This document shows, piece after piece, positions 53,296-62,697 of a DNA stretch of 64,000 bases (positions within the stretch are counted from its first letter, which is position 1; every line of letters begins with the position of its first letter). The notes under the pieces are model-generated. The model did not search any database. It was not told the origin of the DNA and was given only the letters and a program-made list of their open reading frames with translations. A program made the position numbers and the translations under genes. Source of the DNA: Gammaproteobacteria bacterium (GTDB lineage: Bacteria; Pseudomonadota; Gammaproteobacteria; Pseudomonadales; Azotimanducaceae); assembly GCA_012269545.1 (NCBI GenBank), contig JAAXKB010000028.1, forward strand, positions 1-64,000, in the 5' to 3' direction.

Positions 53296-54948
53296 ATGAC
53301 AACATCCATGGGCAAAAAAGAGGCTGATTACATCGTAATCGGCGCCGGCAGTGCGGGCTGTGTGCTGGCAAACCGTCTATCTGCAGACAGCAACAATCAG
53401 GTGCTTCTGCTTGAGGCCGGGGGCGAAGATAAGAATTTTTTTATCCACATGCCGGCCGGATATGCTCGACTGGTACCTGAAGCTAACGCGTCGAATTACG
53501 CTTATGAAACCGAACCGGGACCCAACGTCGATGGCCGTCGCATGTATTGGCCACGCGGACGAGGCTGGGGCGGATCGTCTTCCATCAACGCCATGGTCTA
53601 TATCCGGGGGCACGCAGCAGATTACGAACGGTGGTCACAAGAGGGCAATGCGGGTTGGTCCTATGCAGAAGTGCTGCCGTACTTTAAACGGGCGGAATCT
53701 TTTGAAGGCAGCGGTGATGATGCCTACCATGGCGACAGCGGGCCACTTAACGTAAAAAAATCCAGCCGCACCGATGACCTTCTGCTGGACCGATTTGTGC
53801 AGGCCGGCGCACAAGCAGGTTTTCCGTTAACTGACGACTTTAATGGCCGTCAGCAGGAAGGCTTCTCGCGCTATGAACACACCATGAAAGGCACCAAACG
53901 CTGCAGTGCGGCAAGAGCCTATTTGCACCCAGTGAGGGACCGGCAGAACCTTGAAATTCTGTCTCATACCTCAGCAGACCGAGTGCGGTTTGAGGGTCGT
54001 CGGGCGGTTGCTGTCGATGTCGTCGTGCGGGGCCAGCGACTGACGTTGACCGCGCGCAAAGAAATCATCTTGTCTGCTGTAGCACTGAATTCGCCTCAAA
54101 TTCTGCGCCGCAGCGGCGTTGGCCCAGCGGGCCAAATTACCCCCCACGGTCTGGCCATGGTGCACGAATTAGCCGGCGTTGGACAAAATTTGCAAGATCA
54201 TATCGGCGTCGTCAGTCAATTCGGCTGCACTCAACCGGTGACGCTGGCGCGTTCAGCAACACCCTTGGGTACCCTCTGGGCTGGGATCAAGTATCTGATC
54301 GGAGGCGGTGGCGATGCATCCTTTCCGCCAACAGCGGGCGGTGCGTTTATTAAGTCCCATCCCAATAAGGATTTGCCAGATATGCAAATTCATTACGTCA
54401 GTGCGGCCATGGCAGATGTTCACGGCAGGGCAGGCGTTACCCCTGGGCACGGATTTTCCAGCATTGTTTATGCCTGCCGTCCACAAAGTCGCGGTCATGT
54501 CGGTTTACGCGATGCTCAAGTTGATAGCGCACCGGCCCTGCATCCGAACTATTTTTCCGTGGAGCAGGATCTGATCGATACCCGTAATGGTTTTCGGGAA
54601 ACACGCAGGGTCTTCATGCAGAAAGCCTTTGACGACTATCGTGGCGATCAGCTCAAGCCGCCGGCTGAGATAAATATCGACAACGATGATGAACTTGACG
54701 CTTGGATTCGTCGCACGGGCGAAACCCTCTACCATCCGGTAGGTACCTGCAAAATGGGGCAAGATGAAATGGCTGTGACCAATGAACACGGACAGGTGCA
54801 TGGCCTGTCCGGACTGCGAGTCGTGGACGCTTCGCTGATGCCGACATTGATTGCAGGTAACACCAATGCTCCTACAATAATGATGGCAGAGAAAATTTCC
54901 GATGCTATTTTAGGGCATCGGGCGCTACCGCCCGAGATGCCAGCCTAG
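53296..54948 (+). CDS. GMC family oxidoreductase (choline dehydrogenase-like)
   Basis: DYIVIGAGSAGCVLANRLSADSNNQVLLLEAGG, GRGWGGSSSINAMVYIRGHAADYERW, YHPVGTCKMG, VVDASLMPTLIAGNTNAPTIMMAEKISD. Confidence 0.93.
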   Translation: MTTSMGKKEADYIVIGAGSAGCVLANRLSADSNNQVLLLEAGGEDKNFFIHMPAGYARLVPEANASNYAYETEPGPNVDGRRMYWPRGRGWGGSSSINAMVYIRGHAADYERWSQEGNAGWSYAEVLPYFKRAESFEGSGDDAYHGDSGPLNVKKSSRTDDLLLDRFVQAGAQAGFPLTDDFNGRQQEGFSRYEHTMKGTKRCSAARAYLHPVRDRQNLEILSHTSADRVRFEGRRAVAVDVVVRGQRLTLTARKEIILSAVALNSPQILRRSGVGPAGQITPHGLAMVHELAGVGQNLQDHIGVVSQFGCTQPVTLARSATPLGTLWAGIKYLIGGGGDASFPPTAGGAFIKSHPNKDLPDMQIHYVSAAMADVHGRAGVTPGHGFSSIVYACRPQSRGHVGLRDAQVDSAPALHPNYFSVEQDLIDTRNGFRETRRVFMQKAFDDYRGDQLKPPAEINIDNDDELDAWIRRTGETLYHPVGTCKMGQDEMAVTNEHGQVHGLSGLRVVDASLMPTLIAGNTNAPTIMMAEKISDAILGHRALPPEMPA

Positions 54949-55058
54949 TCACTGGAGCGACAGACTTGGTCCGACGCAGGGACGAGCGGCACAGATAGGG
55001 CGGCAGAGCGAGAGGGCAAAAGACGAGAAAGGTAAGATAGGGAGAGGAGAGGGATCCC

Positions 55059-56939
55059 ATGACCGATACGATAAACCGGCGAAAATATAAGACCGGTGTC
55101 CAAGCGCGGGCTGGCCGGCGCTCAAACAGGCTCGTTCTGAACGCCTGCCGGGCTCGGTGTAGGGTTTTGCTATGTGCCTTGCTCTGTGCGTTTCCAAGCC
55201 TTGCGTCGCCGTCGCTGGAGGCGCCACTGCGCCTGCTGCCTCTGCAAGGAGAGCTAAGTGCAGCTCAGGTGAAACATCTGGCTTCCAGAGCTGGCTTCGG
55301 CGCAACTCAAGCAGAAACCGAGGCGCTAACTGGACGCTCTGCAGCGCAGGCGCTGGCCTTTTTTGCGGGCAGCGCAGAGGAGTCTACCGAGGCGGCATTT
55401 CAACATTCAGGAATCTTCGATCCCGGTCTCGATCCATTCCCGCCCAGCCGTCCGGCGACTACCGAACTGGCCAAGCGACAGGGTCATGCTTTGGGCATTG
55501 AAGTTAAACCCGGCGGTAATCGCCCGCTGCAGCCTATCGTAAACACGTTTTTTTACTGGTTACGCGCAAGCCGCCTGGAAACCGACCGCGTGGCGTATTG
55601 GTGGGCTAACCGAATGCTCAGCAGCAAACGCCCTCTGCAGGAGAAAGCGGCGCTGTTTTGGCACGGTCATTTCGCCACCAACGAAGACAAAGTACGCGAC
55701 TACCGGAAGATGGTGCTGCAGGTGGAAACATTCCAGCGCCACGGCCTTGGTAATTTTCGGGATCTGCTGATTGCCGTTGCACAGGACCCTGCCATGCTGG
55801 TGTTTCTGGACGCTGGGGTGAACACCAAGAATGCGCCTAACGAAAATTTTGCCCGAGAGATCATGGAATTGTTCACCATGGGTGTGGGCGAATACGGTGA
55901 ACAGGATGTGCGTGAAGCCGCAAGAGCCTTTACCGGCTGGTCGGTCAGGGGACTGGAGTTTTACGTCAATCCAGAGACTCACGATGCCGACGAGAAAGTG
56001 TTTCTCGGCCAGCGCGGCTCTTTTGATGGCATTCAAATCATTGACCAGATTTTGGCGCGTCCGCAAACCAGTCGCTTTATCGCTGCTAAGCTGTACCGGT
56101 TTTTTGTTCGGGATGAATTGACTGCTGCGGCGGAAGCCCAGCTAGGTGAGCGGCTTCGCGCACACGACTTCGATATTGGCGCGTATTTAAGCGAACTGTT
56201 TTTGAGTGAAGATTTTTATGCCAGCCAAGGCGAGCACATAAAAAGCCCGGTCGAGCTCGTGGTGTCGACCTATCACAAAATGGGCCTGACAACGGTTCCC
56301 GGCGTTCCGGATTTCAACGTGGTTACCGGAGCCTTGGGGCAACGCCTGCTGCATCCGCCCACGGTTGCCGGATGGTCCGAGGGACGAAGCTGGATCACAC
56401 CGTCGCTGCTTTTTGAACGCGGCAATTTTGTTTTAGATGTTGTTTTTCCCGATCTCAATTTCGTGCCGCCTGATCGGTTTCCGGTATTTACGCCTGAGGT
56501 GGCGCGGGTACAAAAACGCTTACGTACCGGAATGAGTGTATCTCAGGCAACCAAGCCCACGGGCATGATGAGCGGCGAAATGGCGCAATCGAACGCCTTG
56601 GCGGATCGTGACGAAGCGTTCAACACCCGATTGGGCAGTATGCGTGGCTGGCAGATGGCCATTGAGCGGGTCCGGCCCATTCCCAGAGATTTTGCTCGGC
56701 TTAATCTGTCCCAACAGGTGCAGGATGCCGGGCTTGGATCGTCGCTGGATGTTGTACTGCATTTCGAGCGGCAATTCTTTGAGGTGCCGCTGCTGCCGGG
56801 GGTGCGCGAACAGCTGGCCGAGTTGCTCGAGACGCAGCTGGGCACCGCGGACATCGCAGCATCGAGTAGTTATGCGGAAGAACCCTTGCGCCGCCTGCTG
56901 CATGCGATGCTGAGCAGACCGGAATATCAGCTTGGCTAG
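55059..56939 (+). CDS. DUF1800 domain-containing exported protein
   Basis: LASRAGFGATQAETEALTG, LFWHGHFATNEDKV, NENFAREIMELFTMGVGEYGEQDVREAARAFTGW, HPPTVAGWSEGRSWI; signal peptide-like RVLLCALLCAFPSLASP. Confidence 0.9.
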   Translation: MTDTINRRKYKTGVQARAGRRSNRLVLNACRARCRVLLCALLCAFPSLASPSLEAPLRLLPLQGELSAAQVKHLASRAGFGATQAETEALTGRSAAQALAFFAGSAEESTEAAFQHSGIFDPGLDPFPPSRPATTELAKRQGHALGIEVKPGGNRPLQPIVNTFFYWLRASRLETDRVAYWWANRMLSSKRPLQEKAALFWHGHFATNEDKVRDYRKMVLQVETFQRHGLGNFRDLLIAVAQDPAMLVFLDAGVNTKNAPNENFAREIMELFTMGVGEYGEQDVREAARAFTGWSVRGLEFYVNPETHDADEKVFLGQRGSFDGIQIIDQILARPQTSRFIAAKLYRFFVRDELTAAAEAQLGERLRAHDFDIGAYLSELFLSEDFYASQGEHIKSPVELVVSTYHKMGLTTVPGVPDFNVVTGALGQRLLHPPTVAGWSEGRSWITPSLLFERGNFVLDVVFPDLNFVPPDRFPVFTPEVARVQKRLRTGMSVSQATKPTGMMSGEMAQSNALADRDEAFNTRLGSMRGWQMAIERVRPIPRDFARLNLSQQVQDAGLGSSLDVVLHFERQFFEVPLLPGVREQLAELLETQLGTADIAASSSYAEEPLRRLLHAMLSRPEYQLG

Positions 56940-56967
56940 CGGTACTTAATTGGGAGGAGGGCGTGCT

Positions 56968-58143
56968 ATGAAACGTCGTAACGTCATAAAAAATCTGGCT
57001 GGGCTGTCGTTGCTTGGGCCGATGCTAGGTTCGCCGGCAATCGCGGGTGCCTCTAAGGATGATCAATCGCCGATCTTGGTTGTGTTGGAGCTATCTGGCG
57101 GAAACGATGGCCTCAATACCGTCGTGCCTTATGCTGACGACAACTATTACCGGCTGCGCCCGACCATTGGCATACCCCAGTCGCAGCTGCTGGCGCTGGA
57201 CGATCACTTCGGCTTCAACCCGGGATTGCAGGGCATTCAAAAGCTGTGGCAAAACGACGAACTGGCGCTGATCCACGGCTGCGGTTACGACGATCCGACC
57301 TTTTCGCACTTTAACGCCATGGCCTACTGGCACACTGGCGCACCTCATCAGGGCAATGAATATGGCTGGATGGGCCGGACGGCGGATCAAATGGTGCGCC
57401 AGCGTCGTGAGGATATGCTCATTAATGTTGGTAGCACTCAGTCGCTCGCGGTAAAGAGCGCAGTTCACACACCAGTCGTATTCGACGACCCGCTCCGATT
57501 TCAGCGCAGCGGTCCCGGTTCCGTACTGTCCGCGGAAGCCGCACCAAGGGTCGTGCGCTCCAATCGCGACTTTTTATTAGCGGTTGACGCCAGTGCTCAA
57601 GCTTCGTCTGCGCGAATACGCCAAGCTTGGATGGATTATCGACCCCGGGCCGACTACGGCGTCGTACCCATGGATTTGCCCAAGGTCGCGGCCTGTATCA
57701 ATGCAGGCCTGCCCACCCAGCTGTATCACGTCGCTGTGCGCAACAACGCTTTTGATACCCATGTGCAACAGGCGGCCTTGCATCGTCGCCTGCTCAGCTA
57801 TGTGTCGGACGCGGTCTACGCCTTTGTGCAAGATCTGAAAGCCATGGGGCATGATCGCCGTGTGGTGGTGATGCTGCATTCGGAATTCGGTCGCCGCCCT
57901 AAGGAAAACGCGAATCTGGGCACCGACCACGGCAGTGCCAATCTCATGTTGGTGGCAGGCACGCCGGTGACAGGCGGGCACTATGGTCAAACCCCGGTTC
58001 TTGCAGGGTTAGGTGAGGGAGATAATCTGGCCTACACCACGGATTTTCGGCGGGTCTACGGTACATTGATCAGCGACTGGTTAGGTGTGCCCGCTCAGCG
58101 AGTGCTCGGAGGAGACCACCGCAGTCTTGCGTTTTTGGGCTGA
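56968..58143 (+). CDS. DUF1501 domain-containing protein, Tat-type signal
   Basis: MKRRNVIKNLAGLSLLGPMLGSPAIAGA; LVVLELSGGNDGLNTVVPY, HGCGYDDPTFSHFNAMAYWHTG, EFGRRPKENANLGTDHGSANLMLVAG. Confidence 0.92.
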   Translation: MKRRNVIKNLAGLSLLGPMLGSPAIAGASKDDQSPILVVLELSGGNDGLNTVVPYADDNYYRLRPTIGIPQSQLLALDDHFGFNPGLQGIQKLWQNDELALIHGCGYDDPTFSHFNAMAYWHTGAPHQGNEYGWMGRTADQMVRQRREDMLINVGSTQSLAVKSAVHTPVVFDDPLRFQRSGPGSVLSAEAAPRVVRSNRDFLLAVDASAQASSARIRQAWMDYRPRADYGVVPMDLPKVAACINAGLPTQLYHVAVRNNAFDTHVQQAALHRRLLSYVSDAVYAFVQDLKAMGHDRRVVVMLHSEFGRRPKENANLGTDHGSANLMLVAGTPVTGGHYGQTPVLAGLGEGDNLAYTTDFRRVYGTLISDWLGVPAQRVLGGDHRSLAFLG

Positions 58144-58256
58144 ATTGAATGCTTTGCACGGCACTAAGCGAGCGGGAATAAAACGTCATTGCGGGTCCTG
58201 TGGTCACGCCAGTAGTGGTATAAATTTCGGGAAGTTAACGCTCAGAGGAAATTGGA

Positions 58257-59231
58257 ATGAAGGGTTACAAATTTTTAGCGGCCAGTCTTTTGGCCTTTGG
58301 CATGATTCAGCCGGTCTCGGCAGACAATCACCAGACCGACGAGGCGTCAGCTGATCAGCCGTTGAGTCTCGATGCCTTGGCCAGCGCCTTTGGCTGGGAT
58401 TTGGCTGGTGCGCAGATTACGTCAGAGAAAGTGGCTGACGGTTTGTATGTCCTCTTTGGCGTGGGAGGCAATATCGGCGTTTCCATCGGCAGTGACGGCG
58501 TGTTGATCGTGGATGATCAGTTTCCGCAGGTGATGGAAAAGATCGAAGCAGCGATTGGTGAAATCGGTGGTGACGGCGTTGATTACGCAATCAACACCCA
58601 TTGGCATTTTGATCATGCCGAAGGCAACAACGCGCTCGGTCCCTCAGGCACGACTATTGTTGCGCACAGTAATGCCCGGGCCGATATGGCGAAGGGCGGG
58701 CTGGTCAATCTGGTGATTGCCAAGTACCAACAGCAGCCCTATCCGAAAGCAGCCTTGCCGGTGCTGACCTTTGACGACCGGATGCAGATTCACTTTAACG
58801 ACAATCAGATAGATCTGATGCACTTTTCGCCAGCCCATACGAACGGTGACACGGCGGTGTGGTTCCGCAACCAGAACGCAGTACACCTTGGTGACGTGTT
58901 CAATAATTCGGGGTATCCCTTTGTGGATGTGGATAGCGGCGGCGGCATTGACGGCATGATCAACTTTTGCGAACAGACGTTAGCGGCGGTTGGCCCCGAT
59001 GGCATCATCATCCCCGGGCACGGGCCTGTAACCGACACGGCGGCGCTGTCCCGCTATGTTTACATGCTCAAAACCGTCCGCGCTCGCATTGCCGAAATGA
59101 TTGATGACGGCAAGACGCTGCAGCAGGTGATGGACGCCAAACCCACGGCAGATTTTGATGAAGTTTACGGTCCGGAAACGGCCTCGTTAGGGTTCGTGAA
59201 CAGGGTCTACACCAGTCTGAGTCAACAGTAA
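58257..59231 (+). CDS. Exported MBL-fold metallo-hydrolase
   Basis: Signal peptide MKGYKFLAASLLAFGMIQPVSA; NTHWHFDHAEGN, SPAHTNGDTAVWF, IIPGHGPV. Confidence 0.9.
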   Translation: MKGYKFLAASLLAFGMIQPVSADNHQTDEASADQPLSLDALASAFGWDLAGAQITSEKVADGLYVLFGVGGNIGVSIGSDGVLIVDDQFPQVMEKIEAAIGEIGGDGVDYAINTHWHFDHAEGNNALGPSGTTIVAHSNARADMAKGGLVNLVIAKYQQQPYPKAALPVLTFDDRMQIHFNDNQIDLMHFSPAHTNGDTAVWFRNQNAVHLGDVFNNSGYPFVDVDSGGGIDGMINFCEQTLAAVGPDGIIIPGHGPVTDTAALSRYVYMLKTVRARIAEMIDDGKTLQQVMDAKPTADFDEVYGPETASLGFVNRVYTSLSQQ

Positions 59232-59256
59232 TCGCACGCTACGGAGAGAGGGAAGC

Positions 59257-60051
59257 ATGGCCACACAAGAGAATCGATTGCAGGGCAGAGTTGCCTTGGT
59301 TACAGGCGGGGGCTCTGGAATTGGCGCGGCAACGGCAAAGCGATTGGCCCAAGCTGGGGCGTCGGTATTTGTAACGGATGTGGACGCGGCGTCTGCGGAT
59401 CGCGTCGCGGCTGAGATTCGCGATGCCGGTGGACGATCCCATGGGGCAGAACACGACGTAACCGACGAGGCTCAGTGGGAGCGCGTTGTTGGCCTGTGCG
59501 TCAAGGAGTTTGGCGGGCTCAACGTGCTGGTCAACAATGCAGGCATCGCCATCATGTGTGATGTGTTCGAGATGTCGCTGGCGGATTGGCAGCGCCAGCA
59601 AGCCATCAATTTGGATGGTGTATTTTTGGGGGTCAAACACTGCGTACCGGTCATGAAAGACATGGCCGACGGCGGGTCGGTGATTAATATCTCGTCTGTT
59701 GCAGGCCTGCAGGGCGCTGCGGGCCTGTCAGCCTACAACGCCACCAAGGGCGGTGTTCGTTTGTTCACCAAGGGTGTCGCCTTGGAGTGCGGCCGCAACG
59801 GATGGCCTGTGCGGGTAAACTCGGTGCACCCGGGCATTATCGTGACACCGATTTGGGACAAAATTGATCCGACCATGCTTGAGGATGGATCAAATAATTA
59901 CGACCCAGTAGAAATGTCGGCCGAGGCCGTGCCGACCGGGGTAGCCGGTCAGCCGGCGGATATTGCAAACGGCATACTGTTCCTAGCCAGTGACGAATCC
60001 AGCTACATGACGGGATCCGAACTGGTTATCGACGGCGGTATCAGCGCCTAG
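59257..60051 (+). CDS. SDR family oxidoreductase
   Basis: VALVTGGGSGIGAATAKRLA, LVNNAGIA, NISSVAGLQGAAGLSAYNATKGGV. Confidence 0.92.
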   Translation: MATQENRLQGRVALVTGGGSGIGAATAKRLAQAGASVFVTDVDAASADRVAAEIRDAGGRSHGAEHDVTDEAQWERVVGLCVKEFGGLNVLVNNAGIAIMCDVFEMSLADWQRQQAINLDGVFLGVKHCVPVMKDMADGGSVINISSVAGLQGAAGLSAYNATKGGVRLFTKGVALECGRNGWPVRVNSVHPGIIVTPIWDKIDPTMLEDGSNNYDPVEMSAEAVPTGVAGQPADIANGILFLASDESSYMTGSELVIDGGISA

Positions 60052-60132
60052 TCTCAGGTCGCCGTCTGGTAGGTGCCGGGCGCGGTGCGCGCTAACGCAT
60101 CGCCTCGGCGGTAAACCTGCGGTTACGCCTGC

Positions 60133-60900
60133 TTAACCCTCAAGCGTGCGCTTGCGCAGTCGCTGCATGCCCAGCAGCCAGCGGTCCACGTTGTCGCCTT
60201 TTCGGCGCACATACTCCTCGACCTCGGGGTGCGGCAGCACGTGAAAGCGCTCCTCCCGCATGGTCTCAACCACAGTCTGAGCTAACGCCGAGGCCTCAAT
60301 GATGCCGTCGGTTTGGCCGTCGCCCAAACTGCGAGGAGCCATGGCCGTGTTCACTCCTTGCGGACACAGAACGGACACCTTAATACCGTCATCCGCGTGG
60401 GTAATGGACAAAAATTCGGCAAACTTGACGGCCGCCGCCTTACTCACCGTGTAGGGGCCGGAGCCTAGGGCAGCCAGCAGTCCGGCTGCCGACGCGGTAT
60501 TGAGCAGGTAGCCCGAACCGCGTTCAATCATCCCGGGTAATACCGCGCGCGCCGCATACAGATGGGACATGACATGCAGTTCCCACTGCTGCTGCCAAAC
60601 CTCATTGGCGGCATCGGTTAGCAGGCCGTTACCACCAGCGCCTGCATTGGAGCAAAAGACGTCAACTCGCCCATACTTGGCCTCTGTGGCTGCCACCAAG
60701 GCCGCCACTTGGCCTTCATCGGTGACATCACAGGACATGCCGTCGCAGCCAATGTCCGCTGCCGCCCCAGCGACTGCTTGCGCATCTAGGTCAGCCAGCA
60801 TGATGCCCGTCGCACCCTCGCGCAAAAATGCTTCGGCCATAGCTTTACCAATACCGCCGCTACCGCCGGTGATTACAACCACTTTATCTCTAAGTTCCAT
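60133..60900 (-). CDS. SDR family oxidoreductase
   Basis: VVVITGGSGGIGKAMAEAFLREGA, FCSNAGAGG, LNTASAAGLLAALGSGPYTVSKAAAV. Confidence 0.92.
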   Translation of the reverse strand: MELRDKVVVITGGSGGIGKAMAEAFLREGATGIMLADLDAQAVAGAAADIGCDGMSCDVTDEGQVAALVAATEAKYGRVDVFCSNAGAGGNGLLTDAANEVWQQQWELHVMSHLYAARAVLPGMIERGSGYLLNTASAAGLLAALGSGPYTVSKAAAVKFAEFLSITHADDGIKVSVLCPQGVNTAMAPRSLGDGQTDGIIEASALAQTVVETMREERFHVLPHPEVEEYVRRKGDNVDRWLLGMQRLRKRTLEG

Positions 60901-61037
60901 TTTCTCCCCACCAAATGCTTCATCGTTTACTGCGGCAGTGTACGCGAAGCGGCGGTCGAGAGCAGGTATGAGCGTCAGGTTCTGCTATTCTTTTGCGGAC
61001 GAAATCGGCCAACAGCTGGAATAGGGAGAAGCAAACA

Positions 61038-62240
61038 ATGAGCGATACCCAGCACGCGACCCTGCGGGCAGAAATCGATACGGCGGTGGATACCGTCGCG
61101 CAGACGCTGATTGATGTGTCTCATGCAATCCATGCACGACCTGAATTAGCCTTCGAGGAGCATTTTGCCTGCGAGACGCTAACGAGCACATTGCGCGATC
61201 ACGCACTTCCGGTCGAAACCGGTGTTTATACGTTGCCAACAGCGTTTGAGAGCACGATCAATCCTGATCGGGATGGCCCCACGGTTGCTGTGCTGGCCGA
61301 GTACGACGCGCTGCCCAACATTGGTCATGCCTGCGGCCATAACATCATCGCGACAACGGCACTGGGCGCTGCGCTGGCACTCAACACCGTCGCCAGTCAG
61401 CTGCCGGGGCGGGTGAAACTGCTTGGCACGCCGGCGGAAGAGCGGGGTGGCGGCAAAGAACTCATGGCGCGGGCAGGCGCATTTAAAGGTATCGACGCCG
61501 CGCTGATGATTCACCCGGCAGGCGTAAATTTAGCCACCATGCCCTCGATCTGCATCGCTGAAGTGGAAGTGATTTATCACGGCAAGGCCTCTCACGCGTC
61601 GGCAATGCCGCACAAGGGCGTGAATGCACTGGACGGCCTGCTGCTGGCTTACCAAGCCATATCCAATCTGCGCCAACACATTCGCTCTACCGAGCGTATT
61701 CACGGCATTGTCGAAGAGGGCGGCTCGGCGCCCAATATCGTACCGGACCGTACCGTGGGCCAGTTCTACGTTCGCGCGGCCAATGAAAAAGACCTAGCGG
61801 CACTCAAGCCCCGGGTACAGGCCTGCTTTGAAGCCGGTGCGACCGGCAGTGGCTGTACGGTGGAGGTAAATTGGGCCGGCGTAGACTACTTGGATCTGAA
61901 CACCAACTGGCCTCTGGCCGATCGCTTTCGGCATCACGCCGAGCAGCTGGGACGCAGTTTTGTCGAGCACGAACAGGCGCTGAAATTTGGCGCAGGCAGT
62001 ACCGATATGGGTAATGTCAGCTATCGCCTGCCATCCATCCACCCGATGCTGGCAGTGGCGCCGCCCAATGTTGTGATTCACAATCCTGAATTTGCTCAGT
62101 GGGCACGATCCGAACAGGGTGATGCAGCGGTGATCGACGGCGCCAAGGCCCTCGCGCAAACCGCTGCCGACTATCTGTTGTCCCCAGAGCTTCGGCGGCA
62201 GAGTGCCGAAGCCTTCGAGTTGTCTAAGGGCTTATCCTGA
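61038..62240 (+). CDS. M20 family metallopeptidase/amidohydrolase
   Basis: HARPELAFEEHFACETL, VLAEYDALPNIGHACGHNIIATTALGAALAL, GTPAEERGGGKELMARAGAF, YHGKASHASAMPHKGVNALDGL. Confidence 0.92.
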   Translation: MSDTQHATLRAEIDTAVDTVAQTLIDVSHAIHARPELAFEEHFACETLTSTLRDHALPVETGVYTLPTAFESTINPDRDGPTVAVLAEYDALPNIGHACGHNIIATTALGAALALNTVASQLPGRVKLLGTPAEERGGGKELMARAGAFKGIDAALMIHPAGVNLATMPSICIAEVEVIYHGKASHASAMPHKGVNALDGLLLAYQAISNLRQHIRSTERIHGIVEEGGSAPNIVPDRTVGQFYVRAANEKDLAALKPRVQACFEAGATGSGCTVEVNWAGVDYLDLNTNWPLADRFRHHAEQLGRSFVEHEQALKFGAGSTDMGNVSYRLPSIHPMLAVAPPNVVIHNPEFAQWARSEQGDAAVIDGAKALAQTAADYLLSPELRRQSAEAFELSKGLS

Positions 62241-62467
62241 CGCCGAGCTGACACTTTGCCCTCCCAGCGGATAAATTCGGCAGGATTCCGCCGCGACGGC
62301 AGGACACTGAACGTTACCCAGTGTTCGTCATTGCGTTCAATCGGCTCATTGTCAAAGGCATGAATCGATGATGAAAACGCTCCGCTATCTGTTTGAGTCG
62401 TGATGTGTTCGATACCCAGCCGAGGCAGGGCAACCCGCTCGGGCCAGCCGATATCGGCATGTCTCAT
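62171..62467 (-). CDS. Hypothetical ORF (98 aa), possibly not genuine
   Basis: ORF MRHADIGWPERVALPRLGIEHITTQTDSGAFSSSIHAFDNEPIERNDEHWVTFSVLPSRRNPAEFIRWEGKVSARRQ...; fills most of a gap but overlaps the M20 gene 3' end; no family recognised. Confidence 0.3.
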   Translation of the reverse strand: MRHADIGWPERVALPRLGIEHITTQTDSGAFSSSIHAFDNEPIERNDEHWVTFSVLPSRRNPAEFIRWEGKVSARRQDKPLDNSKASALCRRSSGDNR

Positions 62468-62697
62468 TATTGATTTGAGATAACGGTTTGGTCATAGCGG
62501 TTCCTTGCTGTTGCTGAAGTTTTGTCGCCCATTGGCGGACAGCACCGTGCGACGCGGCATAGACGTTAATTGCGATGCCTGAACAAGGGATTTGTTGCAC
62601 AAAATCATGATCAGTCGGTCTGCGGAACTTGCGGCTGTGGTTTTTGGTGACTCGTGCAACAATGTGGCCTGAGGTTTTAACGCAAGGATTTGCGGCG

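Noticed and set aside
54949-55305. 118-aa minus-strand ORF opposite the DUF1800 5' end
   Set aside because: Composition mirrors the complementary purine-rich leader and antisense coding; no recognisable domain.
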